From contig NZ_JASHKA010000005.1 of assembly GCF_030732845.1 (NCBI RefSeq), positions 269,271 to 333,270 on the forward strand: a stretch of 64,000 bases of DNA, read 5' to 3'. The DNA comes from Roseibium sp. MMSF_3544 (GTDB taxonomy: Bacteria; Pseudomonadota; Alphaproteobacteria; Rhizobiales; Stappiaceae). This document shows, one piece after another, positions 9,873-19,343 of this stretch (positions are counted from its first letter, which is position 1; every line of letters begins with the position of its first letter). The position numbers were made by a program, and so were the translations under genes. The notes under the pieces are model-generated. The model was not told the origin of the DNA, did not search any database, and saw only the letters and a list, made by a program, of their open reading frames with translations.

Positions 9873-10913
9873 CTAAAATCCGTAGACTTGAGCAAGGTCT
9901 GCATCCTTACTTGCGACCAGCTTGGCCAAATCGACAATGACCTTTGCCTGTTTCCAGGTTGCATCATCCTGCATCTTTCCGTCAATCATGACGGCTCCGG
10001 TTCCATCCGGCATCGCGTCCAGAATTTTCCGTGCAAAGGCAACTTCGGCAGGATCGGGCGAAAACACCCTTTTCGCGATTTCGATCTGGCTCGGATGCAG
10101 CGACCATGCACCCAAACAGCCCATCAGAAAGGCGTTGCGGAACTGGCTTTCACAAGCCTGCGGATCGGAAAAGTCACCGAAGGGGCCGTAAAACGGTTTG
10201 ATCCCGTAAGAAAGGCAGGCATCAACCATCTTGGCGACGGTATAGTGCCACAAGTCCTGCTGATAGGCGGTTCGCGATCCGGTGTCACCGGCGTCTGAAA
10301 GCACAGCGTAATCCGGATGGCCGCCGCCGACACGCGTTGTCTTCATGCCCCTAGACGCAGCAAGGTCGGCAGGGCCGAGGCTCATACCGTGCATCCTCGG
10401 ACTTGCAGCAGCGATTTGCTCGACGTTTTTGACACCTTCGGCAGTTTCAAGAATGGCATGGATCAGGATCGGCTTGGAAAGTCCGCCCTTGGCTTCTAGT
10501 TGCGCAAGAAGCTGGTCAAGGTAGTGAATGTCCCAGGCGCCTTCGACCTTGGGCAACATCACGACATCCAGCTTGTCTCCAATGGCTTCGACGATTTCCA
10601 GAATATCGTCCAGGAACCATGGGCTGTTCAAGCAGTTGACCCGCGTCCAGAGGCCTGTCGTTCCGAAATCGTTCTCCAGGGCCATTTGAATAAACCCGTT
10701 GCGGGCTTCGCCCTTTGCGTCGGCCGGGATAGCGTCTTCAAGATTGCCAAGCACGACATCAACCTTGTCGATCAGGTCCGGCACCTTTGCCCGCATCTTT
10801 TCGATATGCGGTGGCACAAAGTGGATCATGCGTTCAAGCGAGACGGGAATGTCGCGAAACGGCTCCGGTGCGCCAATGGCAAGCGGCTTGTAAAATGCGC
10901 GTGGGGACTTCAT
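9873..10913 (-). CDS. Malyl-CoA lyase-like HpcH/HpaI-CitE family lyase
   Basis: 346 residues; ATG 10913 is preceded by GGAGGAG. The fold is the CitE-type TIM barrel: [21 protein letters not shown] with the acidic metal ligand, [52 protein letters not shown] and [10 protein letters not shown] with [10 protein letters not shown]. The segment order with GDFSD and ASRGMKTT most resembles L-malyl-CoA/beta-methylmalyl-CoA lyases (Mcl) rather than citrate lyase beta subunits. Such enzymes split malyl-CoA into acetyl-CoA and glyoxylate and act in the ethylmalonyl-CoA or serine cycles. The exact substrate remains an inference. No other ethylmalonyl-CoA genes are in the window. Confidence 0.8.
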   Translation of the reverse strand: MKSPRAFYKPLAIGAPEPFRDIPVSLERMIHFVPPHIEKMRAKVPDLIDKVDVVLGNLEDAIPADAKGEARNGFIQMALENDFGTTGLWTRVNCLNSPWFLDDILEIVEAIGDKLDVVMLPKVEGAWDIHYLDQLLAQLEAKGGLSKPILIHAILETAEGVKNVEQIAAASPRMHGMSLGPADLAASRGMKTTRVGGGHPDYAVLSDAGDTGSRTAYQQDLWHYTVAKMVDACLSYGIKPFYGPFGDFSDPQACESQFRNAFLMGCLGAWSLHPSQIEIAKRVFSPDPAEVAFARKILDAMPDGTGAVMIDGKMQDDATWKQAKVIVDLAKLVASKDADLAQVYGF

Positions 10914-11007
10914 GAGACGGCGTTACTCCTCCAGTTCGAGCATTAGCTATAGCGCTTATGTTGCGCTGCAACTATCCCCCGATAGGAGAACACGGACGGC
11001 TCCAATC

Positions 11008-11973
11008 TCAGTTTTCCAGCGACTTTGCAGCGGCGGCGCGCTGTTCCTGTCTTCTTTTCAGGCTTTTGCCGGGCGGCGCCCACTTTTTGTGTATCCACAT
11101 CCATTGCTCGGGATGTTCGGTGATCCACTCCTGGAAGCATTCGTGCATGAGGGCAGTGGCCGCCTTGATGTCGGCTTGGCGGTCATCGGTTTTGGGAACG
11201 GTGATGGCGCGCCCCTCAACGCGAAAATGCACGCCTTTCTTCCGGATGACCCTTCCGAGCACAATTGGAACGTTGCACGAGCGCGCAAGCGACGCCGGCA
11301 CGGGGTTGGCGTAGGCCAACTGTCCAAAGAAGGGGACCTGGACGCCCCGTGCTTCCCGAAGATCTCCCATCATGGCGACGACGCCGCCGCCCTTCAAAGT
11401 ACTGATAATCTTGCGCGCGGTGTCAGGGCTTTTGGAGAGCAGGCCGCCGCGGTAGAGGTCCCGGCGCAGCGAGCGCAATGCCTTGTCTGCCTTCGGGTTG
11501 CGCAAGGCCTGATAAACACCCGTGATTTCCACGTCGCGGCTCACGACCGGTTGGACGCATAGTTCCCAGTTTCCACTGTGAAACGAGACGAGCAGGCACG
11601 GTTGCTCACCGGCAAGAACCTTTTCCGTGATCTCATCCGGATCGGCCTCGAAGCGGTAGTCCTGTTTGAGGAGGCGGTCGATGTGAAACGTCTCCGCTGC
11701 GACTCGGCCGAGGTTTTCCCACATGCCTTTGACGATGGCTTCGCGTTCCTTTTCGCTCATGGACGGAAAGGCGCGTTCCAGATGAGCCAGAGCACGCTTG
11801 TGACGGGGATTGAACGGCGCGAATAGGCGCCAGCCTGCGCCCATCAGGTAGGAGGCGATATCCACGGGAATGAGCCGAAACAGATAAATTGCGAGTCTCA
11901 GAACGATCCCTTCGAAGCGATTCTGATACTTCAGGCGCTTCGGGTGTTCTCTTTGTCTTTTCTTTCGCGACAT
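11008..11973 (-). CDS. Lipid A biosynthesis lauroyl acyltransferase-like (LpxL/HtrB family)
   Basis: 321 residues. An N-terminal membrane anchor (GIVLRLAIYLFRLIPVDIASYLMGAG) precedes the acyltransferase domain. The HX4E catalytic motif is HSGNWE at about residues 131-136. Further family blocks are GVYQALRNPKADKALRSLR, GGGVVAMMGDLREARGVQVPFFG and HPEQWMWIHKKWAPPG near the end. It transfers an acyl chain to the lipid A precursor at the inner face of the cytoplasmic membrane. Very basic N- and C-terminal tails flank the domain. The gene stands alone, divergent from an AEC transporter. Confidence 0.9.
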   Translation of the reverse strand: MSRKKRQREHPKRLKYQNRFEGIVLRLAIYLFRLIPVDIASYLMGAGWRLFAPFNPRHKRALAHLERAFPSMSEKEREAIVKGMWENLGRVAAETFHIDRLLKQDYRFEADPDEITEKVLAGEQPCLLVSFHSGNWELCVQPVVSRDVEITGVYQALRNPKADKALRSLRRDLYRGGLLSKSPDTARKIISTLKGGGVVAMMGDLREARGVQVPFFGQLAYANPVPASLARSCNVPIVLGRVIRKKGVHFRVEGRAITVPKTDDRQADIKAATALMHECFQEWITEHPEQWMWIHKKWAPPGKSLKRRQEQRAAAAKSLEN

Positions 11974-12200
11974 TTCAGCGTGGATACTCTCGATATTATC
12001 TGCTCACTCTGCCGACGTGGCAGCTTTGGGCCATCTCAGCCGGATTGAGCACTTGCGGTACCTGCGCAGACCTGATTGGAATGCGAAACGTCAGTCATGC
12101 TCCGCACGTGACGCGTCCTTATCCAAGCTCAACGCGAGATGCAAGCACCTTTACCTGTTCGCCCTTCATGCCGACCGTCACATTAGAACCTGGACTTTAA

Positions 12201-13151
12201 ATGCTGGAAGTCATCACTCTGGCCTTGCCCTTCTTCGGATTGATCGTTCTTGGCTACGGCGCCGGGAAGTTCAAAAATCTGCCCGAGTCCGGCCTGGCCT
12301 GGATGAATTTTTTCGTCATCTATTTGGCGCTGCCGGCCCTGTTTTTCAGGCTCCTGTCAGAAACACCGTTCGAACAACTGGCGAATGTGTCTTTTATCGC
12401 CGCCACGACCTTCACCACATATATTGTCTTTGCCATTTCGTTTTGCATCGGCGTGGTCGCGACCCGCGGCAGCATTGCCGAATCCACGATTCTTGGAATC
12501 GCCGGAGCCTATTCGAATGTGGGCTATATGGGTCCCGGATTGACGCTTGCGGTCCTGGGCGAGCAGGCAACGGTGCCAACGGCACTCATCCTGACTTTCG
12601 ACAATGCTTTGATGTTCATTCTGGCGCCGCTTCTCATGGCCGTGGCAGGAACTGAGAACGAGACGATCCTCGGAACGGTAAAGCAGATCCTGACGAAGAT
12701 TTTCACGCACCCGTTCATCCTGGCGACAATCGCAGGTGTGTCCGCAGCCGCGTTCGAATTGCGCCCGCCCGAGGCGGTGAACACGCTCTTGCTTTATCTA
12801 AGCAGTGCAGCAGCACCTTGCGCCCTTTTTGCCATGGGCGTCAGCATAGCGCTTCGTCCGATAGGAAGGATACCGGTCGAGTTGCCTCTGGTCCTGGCGG
12901 TCAAGCTTTTGCTCCACCCGATCCTGATTTTTCTGCTTCTGACCTGGCTCGGCGGTTTTGATCCGAACTGGATTGCAACAGCGATCCTGATGTCCTGTCT
13001 GCCGCCGGCAACCAATGTGTTCGTCCTGGCTCAGCAATACGGCGTCTATGTTCAGCGCGCTTCAAGCTTTGTCTTGATTGGGACTGCTGTTTCCGTGGTG
13101 ACTGTGACTGCGTTTATCTGGGCTCTCACATCCGGCTTTTTGCCGTTGTAG
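12201..13151 (+). CDS. AEC family transporter (auxin efflux carrier-like permease)
   Basis: 316 residues with about ten hydrophobic membrane segments and a central break. The N-terminal VITLALPFFGLIVLGYGAGKF, WMNFFVIYLALPALFF and the C-terminal ILMSCLPPATNVFVLAQQYGVYVQRASSFVLIGTAVSVVT are characteristic of the AEC/MdcF-like family. Members export or import organic acids such as malonate or malate, but the substrate cannot be read from sequence. It lies 31 bases upstream of the DUF1801 gene on the same strand. Confidence 0.9.
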   Translation: MLEVITLALPFFGLIVLGYGAGKFKNLPESGLAWMNFFVIYLALPALFFRLLSETPFEQLANVSFIAATTFTTYIVFAISFCIGVVATRGSIAESTILGIAGAYSNVGYMGPGLTLAVLGEQATVPTALILTFDNALMFILAPLLMAVAGTENETILGTVKQILTKIFTHPFILATIAGVSAAAFELRPPEAVNTLLLYLSSAAAPCALFAMGVSIALRPIGRIPVELPLVLAVKLLLHPILIFLLLTWLGGFDPNWIATAILMSCLPPATNVFVLAQQYGVYVQRASSFVLIGTAVSVVTVTAFIWALTSGFLPL

Positions 13152-13182
13152 CGGTCCCGGTTCAATCAAGTAGAATGACAAT

Positions 13183-13599
13183 ATGAACAAAGCCCGGCAG
13201 ACACTGGACCTGATAGGCAGCTACCCCGAACCTGTTCGCGGCGGTTTGCGTCGACTGCGGGAGATCATACTGGAAACCGCGGCATCAACCGAGGACGCAG
13301 GGACGCTCGAAGAAACTTTGAAATGGGGACAGCCGAGTTTCGTCTCTGTCAAACCGCGGACCGGCACGACAATCCGTATTGACCGTGACAAGACGGATGC
13401 CGGCGATGTTGCCCTCTTTGTCAATTGCCAGACATCTCTCGTGTCTGACTGGCGCACGCTTTTCCCGCATCTGCGTTTCGGCGGCGACCGAAGCGTGCAT
13501 TTCAGCCTTGGCGAAGATCTGCCGGAAAACGAAATCCGTCATATGGTCGCGATGGCACTGACCTACCACACGCGCAAAAGCGCACGGAAAGCGCGCTGA
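13183..13599 (+). CDS. DUF1801 domain protein
   Basis: 138 residues. The pattern ARQTLDLIGSYPEPVRGGLRRLREIILETA, TLEETLKWGQPSF, DKTDAGDVALFVNCQTSLVSDWRTLFP and a basic C-terminal tail fits the DUF1801 (YdhG-like) family, which has a steroid-reductase/START-unrelated small fold of unknown function. The ATG at 13183 is close behind the AEC gene, so they may be cotranscribed. Its end is 17 bases from the convergent ubiH-type gene. Confidence 0.75.
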   Translation: MNKARQTLDLIGSYPEPVRGGLRRLREIILETAASTEDAGTLEETLKWGQPSFVSVKPRTGTTIRIDRDKTDAGDVALFVNCQTSLVSDWRTLFPHLRFGGDRSVHFSLGEDLPENEIRHMVAMALTYHTRKSARKAR

Positions 13600-13616
13600 A
13601 AGAAACCATCAACGGT

Positions 13617-14822
13617 TCAGTGCCTTGGCGGGTACAAACCTGTACCGGGCGCCATTCCTTCGCGCATCAGGAGCCTTCGGAACGGCCCAACCTTTCCGGC
13701 CATGTACATCCCCATGCTCCGAGCCATTTGAACCGGCAAGAACGAGGTGAGGAGGGACCGGTTCAAAAGGTCGACTGCGTTGGTACGTGTCTTGATGTCA
13801 CTGCGGCGTTTGGATTCGTAAATTTCAAGAACGGCTGGCGAGCCAATGTCCTGTTGCCTGGCTTGTGCGTGCGCAACAACACTCGCCAGATCATCAATGT
13901 CCCGGAGCGACAAATTGAGCCCCTGTGCACCGATCGGTGGGAAAACATGGGCTGTTTCACCGACAAGCGCCAGCCGCTCCCCGGCGAGCCTTTGCGCATT
14001 CAGTCCGGACAATGGAAAGCTTTGCACCTCCGACGCCAGCTTGAACTCCCCTAAAATGGAATAAGCGCGCCGCTCAAGTTCCATCTCCAGGTCGTCAGAT
14101 GTCAACGACAGGAGTTTGTTTGCTCCCTCGTTGGTCTCCACACAGACAATCGAAGACTGACGGCCCGGCAGGGGCACCAGCGTGTAGGGACCGGTCGGCG
14201 TGTGAAACTCGGTCGAGATGTTGTGATGCGGCAGTCTGTGGTCAACGTTGAGCACGACGGCCACCTGAGGGTAAGACCAGGCTTTGACCTCTATGCCGGC
14301 AGTCTCGCGAAGCCTGGAATTGCGGCCATCGGCAGCCACGGCCAGACGCACCTTGAAAGTCTTTCCGCCTGACGTGGATATAGTGACAAAGTCGGGAGAA
14401 AAATCGGCGGATTCCGCCGTGTCGCTTATGCAGGTCAGCGTGTCTTGCAGCTCACAAGCTTCTTCAAGTACCGCGTTCAGTTCTCTATTTAAGATGTTGA
14501 AACCAAACTCTTCAACACCAATTTCCGTAGCGTTAAATACGACTTCAGGTGCCCGTATAAGCCGTCCGGTGTCGTCGATCATCCGCATCTTTTTCAAGGA
14601 TTCGGTGTTTCCCGAGAGCTTGGACCAGACGCCGATATCCTCCAACAAGCCGATCGATCGCTGCCAAAGTGCTGTGGTGCGGCCGTCAGGTCGTGCTGAC
14701 TGGGGCGCCACCAACACCGTTGAAAGGCCAAGCCTTGCCAGTTTCAGCGCCGCAGTGCGTCCCGAGGGACCGCCACCAACAACGGCAACATCGAAGAGGT
14801 CCGGTTTTTTCGATTTGGGCAT
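13617..14822 (-). CDS. UbiH/UbiF-family FAD-dependent ubiquinone-biosynthesis hydroxylase
   Basis: 401 residues. The FAD-binding dinucleotide motif DVAVVGGGPSGRTAALKLARLG is at residues 11-32. The family's second motif is seen as LVGETAHVFPPIGAQGLNLSLRDIDDLA (GD-type FAD/ribityl contact, here GETAH), and the DG motif as AVAADGRNSRLRETAG. The layout matches the UbiH/COQ6 hydroxylases that add oxygen to the ubiquinone ring at the membrane. Alphaproteobacteria often have one such enzyme of broad regiospecificity (UbiL/UbiM type), so the exact carbon is not assigned. Confidence 0.87.
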   Translation of the reverse strand: MPKSKKPDLFDVAVVGGGPSGRTAALKLARLGLSTVLVAPQSARPDGRTTALWQRSIGLLEDIGVWSKLSGNTESLKKMRMIDDTGRLIRAPEVVFNATEIGVEEFGFNILNRELNAVLEEACELQDTLTCISDTAESADFSPDFVTISTSGGKTFKVRLAVAADGRNSRLRETAGIEVKAWSYPQVAVVLNVDHRLPHHNISTEFHTPTGPYTLVPLPGRQSSIVCVETNEGANKLLSLTSDDLEMELERRAYSILGEFKLASEVQSFPLSGLNAQRLAGERLALVGETAHVFPPIGAQGLNLSLRDIDDLASVVAHAQARQQDIGSPAVLEIYESKRRSDIKTRTNAVDLLNRSLLTSFLPVQMARSMGMYMAGKVGPFRRLLMREGMAPGTGLYPPRH

Positions 14823-15022
14823 GGGGCAGTCCTGATTGATCGCCGTTTAGAAGAGAATGTGTCCTTCCGGTCAAATTATTCAACAGGACGAAACCACGCA
14901 GGCAAGTGTGCGTCTGCCCGACGCCTTTTCTTGATTGGTTGAATGCGCGAGATCAATTCCGTTCGGAAAAATTGCTATATGCTGCGCTTCAAACATCGTG
15001 CTGAGGCTGCTGACCTGACTAC

Positions 15023-15937
15023 ATGAGCGTTGTCACATCAAATAACGGCTCGCAAGAGCAATCGGGGCTTCACGCCAGCGGGCGCGGCTGGCCGATTGTG
15101 CTTGCCTTCGTCGCAATACTGAGCATTGGCGGGTGGACTTATCTTGTCGCAATGATTGCGGACATGGTCCCGGTAATGGACATGACCGAGGCCGGGCCCG
15201 GTATGGGACTGTTCAACCAGTTCAACATCTTCAGAGGGCTTTCCGATGAGGCGCGCGCCGCGCTCGCGGTAATTTGTCTCCCGGCGGGCGCAACCTTCGG
15301 AATGCCGACACCCGACCTGAACGGCATCGATCTGCTTAAGGTTTTTCTTATGTGGTCGATGATGTCCATGGCCATGATGCTGCCGACGGCAGTCCCGATG
15401 CTGAAAACCTACTTTGGCTGGATCGGCACCGAGGGCAATGGCGAACGGTCTGTGACCTTCGCAGTGATGGCCTGTGCGCTCGGATATCTGTCCATCTGGC
15501 TCGGTTATGCGGTGGCCGCAACGCTTGCTCAGTGGTTGCTGTCAAAAGCCGGCGGGTTGAGCGACATGATGGCGCCGGCAACACTCGCATTGACGACGTC
15601 CGTTCTTTTTGCAGCTGGTCTTTATCAGTTCACACCTGCAAAGAAATCTTGCTTGCAGCGCTGCTGGTATCCGCGTTGGGTGTTTTCAGGTGAGCGCCAA
15701 GCCGGGATGACGTCCGGTTATCGAGAGGGCCTTATTCAGGGTCTGACATGCCTAGGATGTTGCTGGGCGGTAATGACCGTCATGTTTGCGGTCGGGCTGA
15801 TGAATATTGTCTGGATAGCGCTTCTCGGCGGCGTCATGGCTCTGGAAAAGACCTTCCCGAGCCGCGTTTTCCCTGCGGTAATTGGTGTTTTTCTGATTGC
15901 CTGGGCGAGTTTTCTGACCGCAACCATCTATTTCTGA
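15023..15937 (+). CDS. DUF2182 integral membrane protein (putative metal-binding)
   Basis: 304 residues. After an N-terminal membrane span, the conserved stretch VFLMWSMMSMAMMLPTAVPMLKTY is met, followed by ALGYLSIWLGYAVAATLAQWLL, TSVLFAAGLYQFTPAKKSCLQRCW and YREGLIQGLTCLGCCWAVMTVMFAVGLMNIVWIALLGGVMALEKTFP. These are the hallmark blocks of the DUF2182 family, annotated in databases as predicted metal-binding integral membrane proteins; Met- and Cys-rich membrane segments support this. Function unknown. The gene is monocistronic in appearance. Confidence 0.88.
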   Translation: MSVVTSNNGSQEQSGLHASGRGWPIVLAFVAILSIGGWTYLVAMIADMVPVMDMTEAGPGMGLFNQFNIFRGLSDEARAALAVICLPAGATFGMPTPDLNGIDLLKVFLMWSMMSMAMMLPTAVPMLKTYFGWIGTEGNGERSVTFAVMACALGYLSIWLGYAVAATLAQWLLSKAGGLSDMMAPATLALTTSVLFAAGLYQFTPAKKSCLQRCWYPRWVFSGERQAGMTSGYREGLIQGLTCLGCCWAVMTVMFAVGLMNIVWIALLGGVMALEKTFPSRVFPAVIGVFLIAWASFLTATIYF

Positions 15938-16118
15938 CTTGGCGCCAATTGTTTCTTGCAGATTTGCGACAAGGGCTATTTTTTCTGTTCACACTGTCAT
16001 ACGATTGCAATATTAGTCCCCGGCGACGTTTGACGAGAGTTCACCGGGGAAGAGCGAATGGCTCGATACCGGGCGCGAACTCGACTCGCGCCATGTTCTC
16101 TTGATATGAGGATTTCCC

Positions 16119-16835
16119 GTGACGGACTTTACGCCTGGCAAAGAGGCGCCGGAACCAGCTTTATTTCTTATCCATGTCTTGACGGCTTCCGGGGCGCCCA
16201 TCGCCCTGATCGCGCTTCTGGCGGGGGCACAGGGCAATTGGGCAGAAATGTTCGCCTGGCTGGGACTGGCATTCTTTGTTGACGGCATCGACGGCCCGCT
16301 TGCGCGCCGGTTTAACGTTGCCGAGCGTTTGCCGCGCTGGTCCGGGGCGTCACTCGATTTTGTCATCGACTACGCGACATATGTCTTTCTGCCAGCATTC
16401 GCGCTGTCGTGGAGCCTGATGCTGTCGCAACCCTGGAACTGGATTTGCGGCGGGTTGGTTGTTTTCACCGGAGCGCTTTATTTCGCGGACAACGGCATGA
16501 AAACGCCCGATGGGTCCTTCAAGGGGTTTCCCGCAGGATGGAACATGGTCGTGTTCGGGTTGATGATCCTGTCGCCTTCGCAAGCCTTCACGATCGCAAT
16601 TGTAATCTTGTGCTGCGCACTGACATTCGCACCGATCCGCTTTGTCCATCCCGTCCGTGTTCAGCGCTGGCGGATCGTGACCCTTCCCGTCACGCTTCTT
16701 TGGATGGGATTGGCCGCATTTGCGATCGTGGACGGTATGACTCTCAACGGGATCACGGCGATTTTGTTCACTGTCGCCAGCATTTATCTGTTTTCCGTCT
16801 CTGCAATCCAGCAACTCCTCGACCGGGTCGATTGA
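16119..16835 (+). CDS. pcs: Phosphatidylcholine synthase
   Basis: 238 residues starting at GTG 16119, which follows GAGGA at 7-base spacing. The CDP-alcohol phosphotransferase motif is visible in the form specific to Pcs: FVDGIDGPLARRF followed about 15 residues later by ASLDFVIDY. Eight hydrophobic segments are expected. The enzyme condenses choline with CDP-diacylglycerol to give phosphatidylcholine in the inner membrane; it is typical of Rhizobiales and other host-associated or marine alphaproteobacteria and supports the taxonomic reading of the window. Confidence 0.95.
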   Translation: MTDFTPGKEAPEPALFLIHVLTASGAPIALIALLAGAQGNWAEMFAWLGLAFFVDGIDGPLARRFNVAERLPRWSGASLDFVIDYATYVFLPAFALSWSLMLSQPWNWICGGLVVFTGALYFADNGMKTPDGSFKGFPAGWNMVVFGLMILSPSQAFTIAIVILCCALTFAPIRFVHPVRVQRWRIVTLPVTLLWMGLAAFAIVDGMTLNGITAILFTVASIYLFSVSAIQQLLDRVD

Positions 16836-16944
16836 CCTGAACAATGGTCTTTGCGGCACGCCTCGAACTGATTAATGTTCCGGCGAGGCGATAGAGCCCC
16901 TGAGTCAATTGTTGAGAGAGGCAGCAAGCCTCCTGGAGGGTTAG

Positions 16945-17922
16945 ATGGTTCAAGCAATCCGCGTTCACGAGACCGGCGGTCCAGATGTCATGCGCTGGGA
17001 GCATGTGGATGTTGGTGAGCCAGGGCCCGGTGAAGCACGCATTCGTCAAACCGCAATCGGTTTGAACTTCATCGACACCTATTTCCGGTCCGGTCTTTAT
17101 CCGGCTCCCGCCGGTTTGCCGTTCACACCGGGCAATGAAGGGGCCGGTATCGTGCAGACGGTGGGCGAGGGCGTCACTTTCCTGAAACCTGGCGACCGGG
17201 TTGCTTACGTCGGACCGCTTGGCGCTTATGCGCAGGAGCGAATCGTGCCGGCCGACAGGCTTGTCCTGATACCTGACGGTATCGACGACAAGACCGCTGC
17301 CGGCATGATGCTGAAAGGCATGACGGCTCAGTATCTTCTGCGTCAGACTTTCAACGTCGGCCCGGAAACCACACTCCTTTTTCATGCAGCTGCCGGCGGA
17401 GTTGGGCTGATTGCCGGCCAATGGGCATCGTACCTTGGAGCCACTGTCATCGGTACTGCCGGCTCAGACGAAAAAATCGCTTTGGCAAAAGCGCATGGCT
17501 ACCAGCACATGATCAACTACCGCACCGAAAACTTTGTGGACCGCGTCAAGGAGATCACCGCCGGAAAAGGCTGTGACGTTGTCTATGATTCCGTCGGAAA
17601 CGATACTTATCCCGGATCGCTGGATTGTCTCAAACCGCGCGGTCTTTGGGCCAGTTTCGGCCAGTCCTCCGGGCCGATCACGGACTTCAATCTGGGCTTG
17701 CTCGCGCAGAAAGGGTCTCTGTTTGCGACCCGCCCGACATTGTTCAATTACATAGCGACGCGAGAAGCCCTGGAAGCAACAGCCGGGGACCTGTTTGATG
17801 TGGTGAGCAAAGGCATCGTCAAAATCGAGATCAATCAGGAATACCGGTTGGCGGATGCCGTTCAGGCGCATCAGGATCTGGAAGGCAGAAAGACAACCGG
17901 CACGACGGTCTTTTTGCCGTAG
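16945..17922 (+). CDS. NADPH:quinone oxidoreductase (zinc-free MDR family, QorA type)
   Basis: 325 residues. The N-terminal VQAIRVHETGGPDVMRWE and GEARIRQTAIGLNFIDTYFRSGLYP, and the nucleotide-binding block LFHAAAGGVGLIAGQWA with AXXGXXG pattern, are typical of the QorA group; no zinc ligands are present. It reduces quinones with NADPH in the cytoplasm. A LysR-type gene begins 10 bases after its stop and is probably cotranscribed. Confidence 0.92.
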   Translation: MVQAIRVHETGGPDVMRWEHVDVGEPGPGEARIRQTAIGLNFIDTYFRSGLYPAPAGLPFTPGNEGAGIVQTVGEGVTFLKPGDRVAYVGPLGAYAQERIVPADRLVLIPDGIDDKTAAGMMLKGMTAQYLLRQTFNVGPETTLLFHAAAGGVGLIAGQWASYLGATVIGTAGSDEKIALAKAHGYQHMINYRTENFVDRVKEITAGKGCDVVYDSVGNDTYPGSLDCLKPRGLWASFGQSSGPITDFNLGLLAQKGSLFATRPTLFNYIATREALEATAGDLFDVVSKGIVKIEINQEYRLADAVQAHQDLEGRKTTGTTVFLP

Positions 17923-17931
17923 TCCATTGGT

Positions 17932-18888
17932 ATGGCAATGTTATCCGGTCGGGCCCAAGATCTGTCGCGCAATCTGTACAGCCCCGCCATGCGCTACTTT
18001 CTCGCGGCGGCAGAGGCGGGGTCCATTCGGGCTGCGTCGCGGGAGCTCAACGTGGCATCGTCGGCGGTCAACCGGCAAATCCTGTGGCTTGAAGAAGCAC
18101 TCGGTCTGCAATTGTTTGATCGCGTCGGACGCCGGATACGCTTGTCTCAGGCGGGCGAATTGTTGCTGGCACATATCCGCAGAACCTACTCCGATTTCGA
18201 AGGGACAGTGGCGGAACTCGACGCGCTTAAGGGGCTCAGACGCGGAACCGTCTCAATTGCGTCCGTTGAAAGCGTGTCGGAAAAACTCCTGCCGTCAGTG
18301 ATCGGCAGCTTTCGTAAGAGCTATCCCGGAATTCACGTCAACGTTTCGATCTCGTCTTCGCAGGAGGCCGCACGCAAAGTGGAGGCAGCGGAAGCGGATG
18401 TCGGCTTCACATTCGATCCTCCGGATGCTTCTGCGCTCACGGTGGCCTTTCAGCACGATCTCGTCATCGGCGCCCTGATGACACCCGATCATCCGCTTTC
18501 CGGGCAATCAAAACTCTGCCTGCAGGACTGCCTCGCGTTTCCAGTCGCCCTTCCGGCAGAGGGTCTGTCACTCAGGACACGGATCGATCTTGTCCGAAGT
18601 CATATTCCGGGCGCCTCCAGAACCTATGTGGAGGCCAACTCCCTGCGATTGATGCGGGCCTTGGCAAAGGAAGAAGGCGTTATCGGGTTTCAGACACTTA
18701 TCGGGTGCGAAGACGATCTTGCCGCAGGTACCCTGATCTTCAAACCGTTGACAGATGCGCCGCTTCAAGCCGATCGATTATGTGTGATAACCTCGTCCTT
18801 GCGTGCGCTCGCACTTGCACCGGGAATGTTTTTTGATCATGCAGTGCTCGTCTTGAAGGACCATCTTCCTGCCATTGATGCCATTTAG
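17932..18888 (+). CDS. LysR-type transcriptional regulator
   Basis: 318 residues. The winged helix at about 17-76 reads AMRYFLAAAEAGSIRAASRELNVASSAVNRQILWLEEALGLQLFDRVGRRIRLSQAGE. It is followed by a periplasmic-binding-protein-like effector domain from about residue 100 (GTVSIASVESVSEKLLPSVIGSF). The gene is immediately downstream of the quinone oxidoreductase and 101 bases upstream of uraH on the same strand. It may control the purine operon or the oxidoreductase; position alone does not decide. Confidence 0.9.
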   Translation: MAMLSGRAQDLSRNLYSPAMRYFLAAAEAGSIRAASRELNVASSAVNRQILWLEEALGLQLFDRVGRRIRLSQAGELLLAHIRRTYSDFEGTVAELDALKGLRRGTVSIASVESVSEKLLPSVIGSFRKSYPGIHVNVSISSSQEAARKVEAAEADVGFTFDPPDASALTVAFQHDLVIGALMTPDHPLSGQSKLCLQDCLAFPVALPAEGLSLRTRIDLVRSHIPGASRTYVEANSLRLMRALAKEEGVIGFQTLIGCEDDLAAGTLIFKPLTDAPLQADRLCVITSSLRALALAPGMFFDHAVLVLKDHLPAIDAI

Positions 18889-18989
18889 GCATCATTAAGG
18901 TCTCAAATGAGCGCTTTGGTTCCATGTTTTTTTAAGGCACATTTTTTGCGACAGTTTTGCGGCATTTGGCCGCGAGAGGGAGGAATTTG

Positions 18990-19340
18990 ATGGGGCGTTT
19001 GACCACACACGTGTTGGACACCGCTCTGGGACGGCCTGCAGAAGGCTTGAAAATCGACCTGTGGACGCAGGACGAACCACCCATGCATGTCTCTTCCCAC
19101 ACAACCAATGCCGACGGCCGCATTGATGGAGCCATACTTGAAGGTGATGCCTTCAAGGTCGGCACGTATGAACTGCGGTTTCATGCCGGCGATTATCTCA
19201 AGGCAACAGGTGGGTCGCTTCCAGACCCCTTGTTTCTCGATGTCATACCGATCCGGTTCGGAATTGCAGATGAGGATGGACACTACCACGTGCCGCTTCT
19301 GCTATCGCCCTTTGGATATTCCACCTATCGCGGGAGCTGA
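18990..19340 (+). CDS. uraH: 5-hydroxyisourate hydrolase (transthyretin-like)
   Basis: 116 residues from ATG 18990 with GGGAGGAA just upstream. The family's three signatures are present: N-terminal [15 protein letters not shown] with catalytic His, central TNADGRIDG, and the C-terminal tetrapeptide YRGS. It hydrolyses 5-hydroxyisourate to OHCU in urate degradation, in the cytoplasm. It leads the operon that continues with xdhA after only 3 bases, so purine oxidation and urate breakdown are joined, although no urate oxidase or OHCU decarboxylase is in the window. Confidence 0.96.
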   Translation: MGRLTTHVLDTALGRPAEGLKIDLWTQDEPPMHVSSHTTNADGRIDGAILEGDAFKVGTYELRFHAGDYLKATGGSLPDPLFLDVIPIRFGIADEDGHYHVPLLLSPFGYSTYRGS

Positions 19341-19343
19341 ACG